Origin: Syntrophomonas sp.
GTDB lineage: Bacteria > Bacillota > Syntrophomonadia > Syntrophomonadales > Syntrophomonadaceae
Assembly: GCA_028709355.1 (NCBI GenBank)
Contig: JAQVXF010000057.1
Span: 1-6,875 of the forward strand
DNA length: 6,875 nucleotides
Reading direction: 5' to 3'
A program made the translations under genes and the position numbers. Shown piece after piece: positions 1-6,258 of the stretch. Every line of letters begins with the position of its first letter. The first letter of the stretch is position 1. The notes under the pieces were generated by a model that searched no databases, was not told the DNA's origin, and worked only from the letters and a program-made list of their open reading frames with translations.

Positions 1-435
1 AAACGTCCCATTCATTTCATGGGCAAGGTCGCCCTTTTTCAGCATCCCATATCGAATTATGTCTGTAGAAGGATGAACACTTTCCCGGTCCATAAGGAAT
101 ACGCTGATCGCCAGGCCATCCGCCGCGCCCTGCAGATTTTGGACGAAGGTCAGGTGCTGGGCATATTTCCCCAAGGGGTGCGCAACAAGAGCGGTGAAGC
201 CAAAGCCCAGGCGGGCTTCATATTCATTGCGCTTAAGTCGGGAGCCCCAATAGTACCGGTTGCCTGCATAGGTACCGGATACAATTTGCCCTGCGGGTGG
301 TGCCGGCGCTTGACAGTGAAAGCCGGGCCGCCTATCAATCTGGACCAATACCGGGGGCAGAGGATAAATTCGGCGGGGATGGAAAAAATAAGTGAAGATA
401 TAATGAACAAAATAAATGAGCTTCTGGTACAATAA
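1..435 (+). CDS. plsC: 1-acyl-glycerol-3-phosphate acyltransferase (PlsC family), C-terminal part
   Basis: Membrane-associated enzyme that acylates lysophosphatidic acid to phosphatidic acid in phospholipid synthesis. The frame is open from base 1, and the residues RPIHFMGK before the first Met match the family stretch that follows the catalytic HX4D motif, so the gene begins left of the window and perhaps 50-60 N-terminal residues, including HX4D, are missing. Visible are a motif II-like stretch (NTFPVHKEY, where the family usually has GAFPVDR), motif III (GIFPQGVRN at about 160-186, where the family usually has FPEGTRS) and motif IV (GAPIVPVACIG). The Glu of motif III is Gln (codon CAA, 172-174) and the usual Arg of motif II is not conserved. 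These changes suggest a divergent subfamily or altered acceptor specificity; that is inference. The stop is TAA, 17 bases before the next gene, so co-transcription is likely. The family is sure; exact substrate is not. Confidence 0.88.
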   Translation, partial: KRPIHFMGKVALFQHPISNYVCRRMNTFPVHKEYADRQAIRRALQILDEGQVLGIFPQGVRNKSGEAKAQAGFIFIALKSGAPIVPVACIGTGYNLPCGWCRRLTVKAGPPINLDQYRGQRINSAGMEKISEDIMNKINELLVQ

Positions 436-452
436 AGAGGAATTGACCAAGG

Positions 453-2606
453 ATGGATTCGAAACAAGCAGAACTGTGGTCGGGGTGTAGTTATTTGCAG
501 ACCATACTGGCTAATAAAGCAGGATTTTGCGCAGGGGTCAGGCGAGCCTTTCAGATGACCGAAGAGGCTGGAAGAGATGGTTACAGCTGGTCTACCCTGG
601 GACCACTGGTGCATAATGATGAGGTGGTACAGTATTTTGCCAACAGCGGCATACCCCCGGTAGACCGCCTGGAGGAGATACAGACTGCAGGGATCATAAT
701 CAGGACTCATGGTGTGCCTCCCGATATAATGGCTCAAGCTACAGCCTTGGGTATCCAGATCAAAGACGCTACTTGCCCTTTGGTGGCGAGGATTCACGAA
801 GCCGCACAATTACTAATACAAGAGGATTATGATATAATAATTTTTGGAGACACTGAGCATCCAGAGGTCAAAGGCATCCTGGGATTCTGCCAGGAACGGG
901 CCACGGTAATCGCGGATGCTGATCAGGCCCGTGTTTGGCGTGGAGGCAGGAAACTGGGCTTAATCTCTCAGACTACCAAAGACGAGAGTCAATTCTACGA
1001 GGTTGCGGCGGTACTTTTACCGTCTGCCACCGAGATAAGGGTGATCAACACCATCTGCTCCGCCACCCGGCAAAGGCAAGCGGCGGCGCGGGAGTTGGCC
1101 CAAAGGGTAGACCTGATGCTGGTCATCGGTGACCGCAACAGTTCAAATACCAAGACCCTGACGATGGAGTGTCAGAAAACTGGAGTAAGAACCTGGCAGA
1201 TACAGTCCGCTGCTGACATATACCCGGAAGCTCTGACCGGTGTTGACAAGGTGGGGATAACCGCAGGGGCATCCACTCCGGACTGGATTATTAAGGAGGT
1301 ATTGGATAGGATGATGGAGTTTGGCGACGGCGCTCCGCAGGAGCAACAGGAGGTAAAACCAGCTATCGAGAACGAGAGCCAGGAGACCGGGGAAAATGCC
1401 AAGGAAGAGAATTTCGCCCGCATGGAAGCCGAGATGGCTGATCTGGCCATGCCCAACAAAGGCGATATCGTAAAGGGGATCGTAATTCAAGTATTGGATG
1501 ACGAGGTCATGGTGGATGTAGGCGGCAAGTCCGAAGGCATCATCCCTCTGCGGGAAATGACCACCAAGGATGCGAACTCAGCCAAGGATTTGGTTAAAAT
1601 AGGTGACGAGTTAGAAGTATTGGTTCTTAGATGGGATGATGACGGCACCATCCTGCTCTCCAAGAAGAAGGTCGACTCCAAGCGCGCCATGGATAAACTG
1701 GAGGAAGACTTTAACGCTGGCAATATGGTAGATGGCACCATCACTGGCAGTGTCAAGGGGGGTCTATTGGTTGATGTTGGAGTGGTAGCATTCCTGCCCG
1801 CATCTCACGTCGAAGATGGCTATGTCAAAAATTTGGAGGATTACATCGGTAAGGCCTACAAATTCAATATAATCGAATTCAACCGCCATAAAAAACGGGG
1901 ATCGCAGATAGTGGTTTCGCGCAAGAAACTGGTTGAGGAGGAGAGAGCCCGCCAAAAGGAAGAATTCTGGGCCAGTATCCAGGAAGGCCAGACCGTCCGG
2001 GGACGGATCAAGCGTATCGTCGATTACGGAGTATTCATCGATCTGGGCGGATTTGAGGGATTGCTGCATGTATCGGAGATGGATCATGTCCGTATCAGCC
2101 ATCCTGCCGATGTAGTAAAAGAGGGTGAAGAGATCGACGTCTACATCCTAGGCTTGGACCGTGATAAACAGAGAGTTTCGCTGAGCCGTAAAAAACTTTT
2201 GAAGAGTCCCTGGGAGATAGTCCTGGAGAAGTATTCTGAAGGAGATATAGTAGATGGCAAGGTAGTCCGTATCGCTCCTTTTGGAGCATTTGTGGAGATC
2301 GAGCCGGGAGTGGACGGATTGGTCCATATCTCCCAGTTGGCCAACCGGCGGGTAGAAAAACCCCAGGATGTGGTCAGTGTCGATCAGATGATCAAGGTGA
2401 AGATTCTGAGTATAGACCCGCAAGAGAAGAGGATCGGCCTTTCCATCCGGGAAGTAGCCCAGGATCTAGATGACATCGAGGTTCAGGAATACCTTGAACA
2501 ACAAGAACAACCAGAACAAGAGCAAGAACTGATTAGCGAAGACGCAGGCGGGGTGAGTGCCCAGTTGCAGGAGTCACCCGAGGCGGAGTCGCCAGACCAG
2601 GAATAA
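453..2606 (+). CDS. ispH-rpsA: IspH - ribosomal protein S1 fusion (HMB-PP reductase / 30S S1), 717 aa
   Basis: One uninterrupted frame joins two proteins. Residues about 18-290 are IspH, the [4Fe-4S] enzyme reducing HMB-PP to IPP and DMAPP in the last MEP step. Cluster cysteines are C26 (KAGFC), C108 (DATCP) and C202 (NTIC). Substrate residues are H54 (GPLVHN), H86 (RTHG), H136 and E138 (TEHPE), the SSN triad at 230-232 and S274 (AGAST). A Glu/Gln-rich linker (about 290-330) leads to four S1 RNA-binding domains at about 335-408, 421-493, 510-581 and 595-667. The third and fourth are most canonical (YGVFIDLGG...LLHVSEM; FGAFVEIEPG...LVHISQL). The tail is acidic and low in complexity. Such fusions are known in Clostridia. 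The AAGAGG at 435-440 is rather far from the ATG. A TTG at 495, with GGGGTG at 482-487, would give MQTILANKAGFC, closer to the usual IspH N-terminus, and is a credible alternative start. Confidence 0.96.
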   Translation: MDSKQAELWSGCSYLQTILANKAGFCAGVRRAFQMTEEAGRDGYSWSTLGPLVHNDEVVQYFANSGIPPVDRLEEIQTAGIIIRTHGVPPDIMAQATALGIQIKDATCPLVARIHEAAQLLIQEDYDIIIFGDTEHPEVKGILGFCQERATVIADADQARVWRGGRKLGLISQTTKDESQFYEVAAVLLPSATEIRVINTICSATRQRQAAARELAQRVDLMLVIGDRNSSNTKTLTMECQKTGVRTWQIQSAADIYPEALTGVDKVGITAGASTPDWIIKEVLDRMMEFGDGAPQEQQEVKPAIENESQETGENAKEENFARMEAEMADLAMPNKGDIVKGIVIQVLDDEVMVDVGGKSEGIIPLREMTTKDANSAKDLVKIGDELEVLVLRWDDDGTILLSKKKVDSKRAMDKLEEDFNAGNMVDGTITGSVKGGLLVDVGVVAFLPASHVEDGYVKNLEDYIGKAYKFNIIEFNRHKKRGSQIVVSRKKLVEEERARQKEEFWASIQEGQTVRGRIKRIVDYGVFIDLGGFEGLLHVSEMDHVRISHPADVVKEGEEIDVYILGLDRDKQRVSLSRKKLLKSPWEIVLEKYSEGDIVDGKVVRIAPFGAFVEIEPGVDGLVHISQLANRRVEKPQDVVSVDQMIKVKILSIDPQEKRIGLSIREVAQDLDDIEVQEYLEQQEQPEQEQELISEDAGGVSAQLQESPEAESPDQE
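2496..2529 (+). repeat. GAACAA-type low-complexity run in the S1 tail
   Basis: Short imperfect repeats of GAACAA/CAAGAA encode an EQQEQPEQEQEL-like stretch near the C-terminus of the IspH-S1 fusion, beyond the last S1 domain. It reads as a disordered acidic tail and is prone to slippage in 6-base (two-codon) steps, which would keep the frame. Confidence 0.6.
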
Positions 2607-2624
2607 TGGACAGGAGGTGATCCT

Positions 2625-2840
2625 GTGCCGATATTTGATTTCCGATGCTGCGAATGTGGTCATCAATTCGATCTCATGATCTCCTATGCCGAAAGAGACA
2701 AGGTGCGATGCCCGCAATGTGGGGCAGCTAATCCTTCCCAATTGTTGTCCCCATTTAATACGGCTCGACCAGTCTCGGGAGTCAGGAAGCCTGTTACAGA
2801 AAGTTGTAATGGATGTGCCGCTGCTGGGTCCGGCGGCTGA
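2625..2840 (+). CDS. FmdB-family small zinc-ribbon protein, 71 aa
   Basis: Small protein of the FmdB/CxxC_CxxC_SSSS family, named after a putative regulator of formamidase; the function of most members is unknown. The N-terminus MPIFDFRC is the family signature. Two CxxC knuckles, C8-C11 and C29-C32 (CPQCG), should bind one zinc. A further CNGC pair (C61, C64) lies in a Gly/Ala-rich tail, similar to the Cys/Gly/Ser tails of other members. It starts at GTG behind a near-perfect Shine-Dalgarno (AGGAGGTGA, 2612-2620). It lies 18 bases after the IspH-S1 stop and just before a terminator, so it is probably the last gene of that operon. Its place after S1 does not establish a role in translation. 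Confidence 0.9.
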   Translation: MPIFDFRCCECGHQFDLMISYAERDKVRCPQCGAANPSQLLSPFNTARPVSGVRKPVTESCNGCAAAGSGG

Positions 2841-2853
2841 GGGATAAGATTTT

Positions 2854-2877
2854 AGGCTGCCAGGTGGCAGCCTTTTT
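2854..2877 (+). terminator. Rho-independent terminator after the FmdB-like gene
   Basis: A perfect 8-bp stem, AGGCTGCC (2854-2861) with GGCAGCCT (2866-2873), a 4-base loop AGGT and a following T run (2873-2877). It starts 13 bases after the FmdB-like stop and ends the plsC/ispH-rpsA/fmdB unit. mobA and fni downstream therefore need their own promoter or read-through. Confidence 0.9.
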
Positions 2878-2898
2878 CTCGCAATAGAGACTGCTCTG

Positions 2899-2931
2899 AC
2901 GGGGGGCGCCCGACTATAAACACGGGGGGCG
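2899..2931 (+). repeat. 10-base direct repeat with 23-base spacing ahead of mobA (duplicated start region)
   Basis: ACGGGGGGCG occurs exactly at 2899-2908 and 2922-2931. Each G-run could serve as a weak Shine-Dalgarno (pairing with CCUCC through one G-U pair). The first copy is followed at 2916 by ATA-AAC-ACG and the second at 2937 by ATT-AAT-ACC, both reading I-N-T and in the same frame, so the whole initiation region looks duplicated. A TATAAA at 2915-2920 between the copies resembles a -10 box but no good -35 is visible. The first copy also overlaps the palindrome GGGCGCCC (2904-2911). The repeat is seen directly; its role (translation starts or operator) is inference. Confidence 0.5.
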
Positions 2932-2936
2932 ACAAT

Positions 2937-3527
2937 ATTAATACCAGCGGTGTTATCCTGGCCGGGGGGAAGAGTTCCCGCATGAAATTCAACAAGGCCT
3001 TTGCGGTGATTTCAGGCCGGCCAGTCATCGACATCATATTGGATAAATTCAAGACGGTTTTCGAAGAGATTATGATTATCAGCAACGAAACCGGGTTGTA
3101 TGAATACTTGGGGGTTCCGGTCTACCCCGATGTATATCCCCGCATGGGTCCGGTGGCTGGAATCCATTCCGGGCTCTACCATAGCTGCCATGACAGCGCC
3201 TTTGTCATGGGCTGTGATGTTCCCTTCATGAACATGGATCTGGTGAGGATGATGATTTCCCGCCTGGATGGTTATGACAGTGTGGTGCCAAGGATAGACA
3301 ATCATTTGCAGCCATTGGCAGCGGTTTATAGCCGCAGGTGCCTGCCGATTCTGACCGAATGCCTGGCGACCGACCGGGTCAAATTAATCCGCATCTTCGA
3401 TGATCTCTCCACCCTGGAGATAGACCGTAATGAAATAGAGAGGTTTGGTGTAGCCGAGGAGATGTTCCTGAACCTGAACGACATCGAAGCTTTAAATATG
3501 GCTACCCGGATCGCAGGGAGGCAGTAA
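2937..3527 (+). CDS. mobA: Molybdenum cofactor guanylyltransferase, MobA family, probable ATT start
   Basis: Transfers GMP from GTP to molybdopterin to make the guanine dinucleotide cofactor of enzymes such as formate dehydrogenase. Counting from the ATT at 2937 gives 196 aa, normal for the family. Seen are the GTP-binding signature VILAGGKSSRM (residues 6-16), a Lys in FNKAF (K20), PDVYPRMGPVAGIHSGL (64-80), the Mg-binding Asp in GCDVPF (D94) and QPLAAVY. The first in-frame ATG (2982) codes for the Met that ends the signature, so starting there would delete the nucleotide-binding loop. No ATG, GTG or TTG exists in frame between the stop at 2853 and 2982. Candidate starts are ATT 2937 or ATA 2916. 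The CDS ends one base before the proposed fni start. Family is firm. A MobA-like relative (nucleotidyltransferase for another cofactor) is possible, and the start is uncertain. Confidence 0.85.
   Translation: MNTSGVILAGGKSSRMKFNKAFAVISGRPVIDIILDKFKTVFEEIMIISNETGLYEYLGVPVYPDVYPRMGPVAGIHSGLYHSCHDSAFVMGCDVPFMNMDLVRMMISRLDGYDSVVPRIDNHLQPLAAVYSRRCLPILTECLATDRVKLIRIFDDLSTLEIDRNEIERFGVAEEMFLNLNDIEALNMATRIAGRQ
3516..3521 (+). promoter_or_regulatory. Ribosome binding site that supports an ATA start for fni
   Basis: GGGAGG lies inside the last codons of mobA, 7 bases before ATA at 3529. This is the ideal spacing and the strongest Shine-Dalgarno near the fni N-terminus. A weaker AAGGA (3544-3548) sits 7 bases before a TTG at 3556, but a start there loses the conserved RKDEH motif. 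Confidence 0.6.
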
Positions 3528-3528
3528 C

Positions 3529-4587
3529 ATAAGGAACCGACGCAAGGATGAACACTTGGCCCTGGCGGTTACCACCCCAGATGGACCATTCAGCAGCGGA
3601 TTCGATTCTATTTACCTGATGCCCGACGCTTTACCGGAGTTGGCCTGGCAGGATATCGATCTCCGCACCCAATTCTTGGGCAAGTGGCTGGATTGCCCAT
3701 TGTTGATCAATGCCCTAACTGGAGGGACCGAGGCTTCCGGAAGGATCAACCGGACCTTGGCATCTATGGCGAGCCGCTTCGGCATGGGCATGGCAGTCGG
3801 CTCAATGACTATAGCCCTAGAGGATCCTTCCACTATTGAGAGTTTTGCAGGGGTGCGCGAGGTAAATCGGGACGGGGTCATCATCGCCAATTGCAGTGCC
3901 TACCTCAACGCCGACCAGGTTTGTCGCCTGGTCGATATGGTGGCCGCTGATGGTCTGCAGCTGCATTTCAATGTTGCCCAGGAGTTGGCCATGGCTGAGG
4001 GGGATCGCGATTTCCGGGGAGCGGTGGAGAATATAGCCCGGATAATCGACGATTGTCCCGTGCCAGTGATAGCCAAAGAGGTGGGATTCGGATTTACCCG
4101 AGAAGCAGCGCAGAAGCTGTTTCAGGCCGGGATCAGGATTATCGACAACGGGGGCAGCGGCGGCACCAACTTTGTGGCCATCGAAAGTCAACGCGGTGGT
4201 AATTTCGATCGGGACATGTTCGGATGGGGTATCCCAACCGTGGCTAGCCTGGCTGAGATTGTGTCGTTGCAGTTACCCCTGCAGATAATTGCCACTGGGG
4301 GCGTCCGCAGCGCTTTGGATGTCGCCAAAGCTATAGCCATGGGAGCCGATCTAGCAGGTATGACCGGCTGGTTTGTGCAGAGGATGCAGCCAGGTCATGA
4401 CCTGGCTCAGCAAATATCATCGCTGTTATATCAACTAAAGGCGGTATTCTTGATGTGTGGTGCCCACGACTGCGCCAGCATGCAAACCAAGCCGCTGGTA
4501 ATTCTGGGTCCAACCGCCGAATGGCTGAGAGCCAGAGGCATCGATCCGTCCAGTTGGTCGTCGGGCCGCTATAGAGCCTTGGTCTGA
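3529..4587 (+). CDS. fni: Type II isopentenyl-diphosphate delta-isomerase (FMN-dependent), probable ATA start
   Basis: Interconverts IPP and DMAPP using reduced FMN; cytoplasmic, with a TIM-barrel fold. From ATA at 3529 the protein is 352 aa, typical for the family. The N-terminal RKDEHL (residues 5-10) is the diphosphate-binding signature of type II enzymes. Other motifs in order are NALTGG, MAVGSM, NVAQELAMAEGDRDF (catalytic Gln and Mg-binding Glu), AKEVGFG, DNGGSGGTNFVAIE, WGIPT and ATGGVRSALDVAKAIAMGAD (FMN phosphate site). The glycine-rich loop has Ser where many members have Arg (GRGGTNF). The frame is open back to a stop at 3493-3495, with no ATG, GTG or TTG before the TTG at 3556, which lies after RKDEH. 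It starts one base after mobA ends, so translation may be coupled. In an organism with IspH this enzyme balances the two isomers. Function is firm, the start is inferred. Confidence 0.93.
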   Translation: MRNRRKDEHLALAVTTPDGPFSSGFDSIYLMPDALPELAWQDIDLRTQFLGKWLDCPLLINALTGGTEASGRINRTLASMASRFGMGMAVGSMTIALEDPSTIESFAGVREVNRDGVIIANCSAYLNADQVCRLVDMVAADGLQLHFNVAQELAMAEGDRDFRGAVENIARIIDDCPVPVIAKEVGFGFTREAAQKLFQAGIRIIDNGGSGGTNFVAIESQRGGNFDRDMFGWGIPTVASLAEIVSLQLPLQIIATGGVRSALDVAKAIAMGADLAGMTGWFVQRMQPGHDLAQQISSLLYQLKAVFLMCGAHDCASMQTKPLVILGPTAEWLRARGIDPSSWSSGRYRALV

Positions 4588-4633
4588 TTCCGGATGCACG
4601 ACTGCCGGCGGGAAAAACATATCTCAGCGCTTG

Positions 4634-4657
4634 ACCCGCCCCCGGCGGGTTTTGTTT
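4634..4657 (+). terminator. Rho-independent terminator after fni
   Basis: A 7-bp GC-rich stem, ACCCGCC (4634-4640) with GGCGGGT (4644-4650), a CCC loop, then TTTTGTTT. An upstream direct repeat of the right arm, CCGGCGGG (4605-4612, again 4642-4649), could pair with the left arm instead, which would disrupt the hairpin. It closes the mobA-fni unit. Confidence 0.82.
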
Positions 4658-4695
4658 ATGGATGACTCCGACCATCAGGGCCTGTTCATCACTGG

Positions 4696-4803
4696 GCCGA
4701 CTCAGTCAAGTCAGTTACTTGGTCGGCGGGTGAACTACAATATCCCAGCAGTAAGGGAATCGATTTGAAACAAGGGCAGTGAATCGCAACACCTGACTGA
4801 GTC
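4696..4803 (+). other. Inverted repeats that could form two competing RNA structures
   Basis: Local hairpin: GCCGAC (4696-4701) pairs with GTCGGC (4722-4727), and inside it CAAGT (4707-4711) pairs with ACTTG (4717-4721) around loop CAGTT, with TCAGT bulged on the 5' side. Alternative: GACTCAGTCA (4699-4708) is an exact reverse complement of TGACTGAGTC (4794-4803), enclosing 85 bases. The two share bases, so they exclude each other. It resembles a switch or small-RNA layout, but it lies before the likely DUF512 promoter, so its transcript is unknown. Confidence 0.4.
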
Positions 4804-4833
4804 TTATATCCAGAGCTGGACTTGCTCATATCC

Positions 4834-4862
4834 TTGCGTCGCGACTATTTATAGCAGATAAT
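4834..4862 (+). promoter_or_regulatory. Possible sigma-A-type promoter for the DUF512-der unit
   Basis: TTGCGT (4834-4839), a 17-base spacer and GATAAT (4857-4862), which matches the -10 consensus at five of six positions. The -35 is only a partial match. Transcription would start near 4869, giving a leader of about 60 bases. The GTCGCGAC palindrome (4838-4845) overlaps the -35 edge and spacer and could be an operator. A preceding terminator makes a promoter here expected. Confidence 0.4.
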
Positions 4863-4928
4863 TTAAACGGCACGGTTTTCCCATTAACAGACTGATTAGC
4901 CGCGAAATACTTAGGAGGGTGGTATATT

Positions 4929-6230
4929 GTGGCCGGTTGTATCGGCGGGATTAGAGAAAATAGTATTGCAGCTGAACTGGGGCTGGCCCCCGGAGATGTA
5001 TTGGTTTCCATCAACGGCCAGCCCATAGATGATGTCCTCGACTACCAGTTCCTGGCCCAGGAAGATTATTTGGAAGTGGAGATAAAGAAGCAGGATGGAG
5101 AGACCTGGGTGCTGGAGATAGACAAGGATTATGATGAATCCCTCGGCATCGATTTCGAGGCACTGGTTTTTGACCGCATCAAGCCTTGTCAGAATCGCTG
5201 TGTCTTCTGCTTCGTGGACCAACTCCCCCCTCATGTGAGGTCTTCACTCCGCATCAAGGACGATGACTACCGGCACTCCTTCATAAACGGCAATTTCATA
5301 ACCTTGACCAACCTGAGTGAATCTGACTGGGCAAAGATAGTGGGTATGCACCTAAGCCCTCTTTATGTTTCAGTGCATTGCACCCGATCTGAGTTACGGG
5401 AACAGATGCTGCAAAATCGCCAGGCTGGTAGTATCAAGCAAGATCTGCAGCGACTCCGGGACGCCGGTATCCAGGTACACACCCAGGTGGTGGTGTGTCC
5501 CGGGTGGAATGACGGGCCAATCCTACAGGAAACCATCGAGGACCTGGCCTCAATGTACCCAGGAGTATTGTCGGTGGGCCTTGTTCCGGTAGGACTGACC
5601 GGGCACCGGGAAGGCCTAACTTATATCGCACCACTGTCGGTGGAGGCGGCGACCATGGTGATCGCCGCTACCGATACCAATCAGGTCCGGTTTCGGCAAC
5701 AATTGGGTACCGGATTCGTTTACGCCGCTGATGAGTTTTATGTCAAGACCGGGCTGCCATTGCCCCCGGCAGGATACTATGATGATTACAGCCAGGTAGA
5801 AAATGGCATCGGCCTGGCCAGGATTCTCCTGGACGATTTCAGTGAACTTGAGCCGCAACTGCCCCAACAAGTGATGCCCCAGCAAGTTTTTGTGATCAGC
5901 GGAGAGTCGACGGCATTTCTGCTGCAGTCGCTTATCCAACGACTGAACCAGATCGAGGGGCTGGTGGTGGAGTTGATAACCGTGCCCAACCGATATTTCG
6001 GCGGGGGGGTAACAGTGACCGGTCTCCTTACCGGCAGGGACATCCTGGCCGCATTGGGCCATCGGCACCGCGGCCAACGGGTAATAATACCGGACATAGT
6101 GCTGCGGGATGGACATGATGTGTTGCTGGATGATATGTCTGTGGAGCAGCTAAAATCCAGCAGCGGAGCGGATATATGCGTTGCGGCCAGCAGTGCCGCG
6201 GGACTGCTGGCCGCAGTAATGGATGGATGA
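4929..6230 (+). CDS. PDZ / radical SAM / DUF512 protein, 433 aa, function unknown
   Basis: Putative iron-sulfur oxidoreductase of the COG1625/DUF512 family. Residues about 1-75 form a PDZ-like domain (GCIGGIRENSIAAELGLAPGDVLVSING). Then CQNRCVFCFVDQLP carries the radical SAM CX3CX2C cluster motif (C87, C91, C94), which should bind a [4Fe-4S] cluster and S-adenosylmethionine. The barrel continues with NGNFITLTNLSE, LYVSVHCT and VHTQVVVCPGWNDG. The DUF512 part follows, with ADEFYVKTG near residue 268 and NRYFGGGVTVTGLLTGRDIL near 352-371. The length is normal for the family. It starts at GTG behind AGGAGGG (4913-4919), and ATT just upstream is in frame. No signal peptide or membrane segment is visible, so the PDZ-like domain probably acts in the cytoplasm. 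The gene lies 28 bases before der; that pairing is common in Clostridia and hints at, but does not prove, a role in ribosome assembly or RNA modification. Confidence 0.93.
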   Translation: MAGCIGGIRENSIAAELGLAPGDVLVSINGQPIDDVLDYQFLAQEDYLEVEIKKQDGETWVLEIDKDYDESLGIDFEALVFDRIKPCQNRCVFCFVDQLPPHVRSSLRIKDDDYRHSFINGNFITLTNLSESDWAKIVGMHLSPLYVSVHCTRSELREQMLQNRQAGSIKQDLQRLRDAGIQVHTQVVVCPGWNDGPILQETIEDLASMYPGVLSVGLVPVGLTGHREGLTYIAPLSVEAATMVIAATDTNQVRFRQQLGTGFVYAADEFYVKTGLPLPPAGYYDDYSQVENGIGLARILLDDFSELEPQLPQQVMPQQVFVISGESTAFLLQSLIQRLNQIEGLVVELITVPNRYFGGGVTVTGLLTGRDILAALGHRHRGQRVIIPDIVLRDGHDVLLDDMSVEQLKSSSGADICVAASSAAGLLAAVMDG

Positions 6231-6258
6231 ATCCCGATAATGAACGACGGAGGTAATT

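Larger units (their letters stand above)
4658..4928. other. Intergenic region with no convincing gene
   Basis: The stretch between the fni terminator and the DUF512 gene. It contains an inverted-repeat cluster (4696-4803), a possible promoter (4834-4862), an 8-bp palindrome GTCGCGAC (4838-4845) and the Shine-Dalgarno AGGAGGG (4913-4919) of the next gene. A 36-codon frame from ATG 4658 to 4768 has only terminator-stem bases as a binding site. I recognise no tRNA, T-box or named riboswitch consensus. Confidence 0.6.

Noticed and set aside
150..809. Long open frame on the minus strand (219 codons)
   Set aside because: It lies opposite plsC and the IspH part, both clearly coding by motif content; no family resemblance and no good binding site. 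It is a shadow of codon bias on the other strand.
2901..2969. Base-call indel in the runs of six G as an explanation of the missing mobA start
   Set aside because: There is no ATG or TTG in any frame between 2841 and 2981, and the only GTG (2864-2866) is within the terminator, so an indel would not supply a standard start. A substitution at the start codon remains possible.
2982..3527. mobA starting at ATG 2982
   Set aside because: This Met is the last residue of the LAGGKSSRM loop. Starting here removes the GTP-binding signature that is plainly encoded just upstream in frame.
3556..4587. fni starting at TTG 3556
   Set aside because: It has a fair AAGGA site, but loses RKDEH, a substrate-binding motif of type II isomerases that is encoded directly upstream behind a better GGGAGG site. 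Not fully excluded.
4331..4675. Minus-strand frame over the end of fni and its terminator
   Set aside because: Overlaps conserved fni coding sequence and a terminator; no motifs or binding site.
4660..4928. Known riboswitch or T-box before the DUF512 gene
   Set aside because: I looked for T-box, cobalamin, SAM, lysine, glycine, c-di-GMP and guanidine signature sequences by eye and saw none; only unnamed inverted repeats remain.
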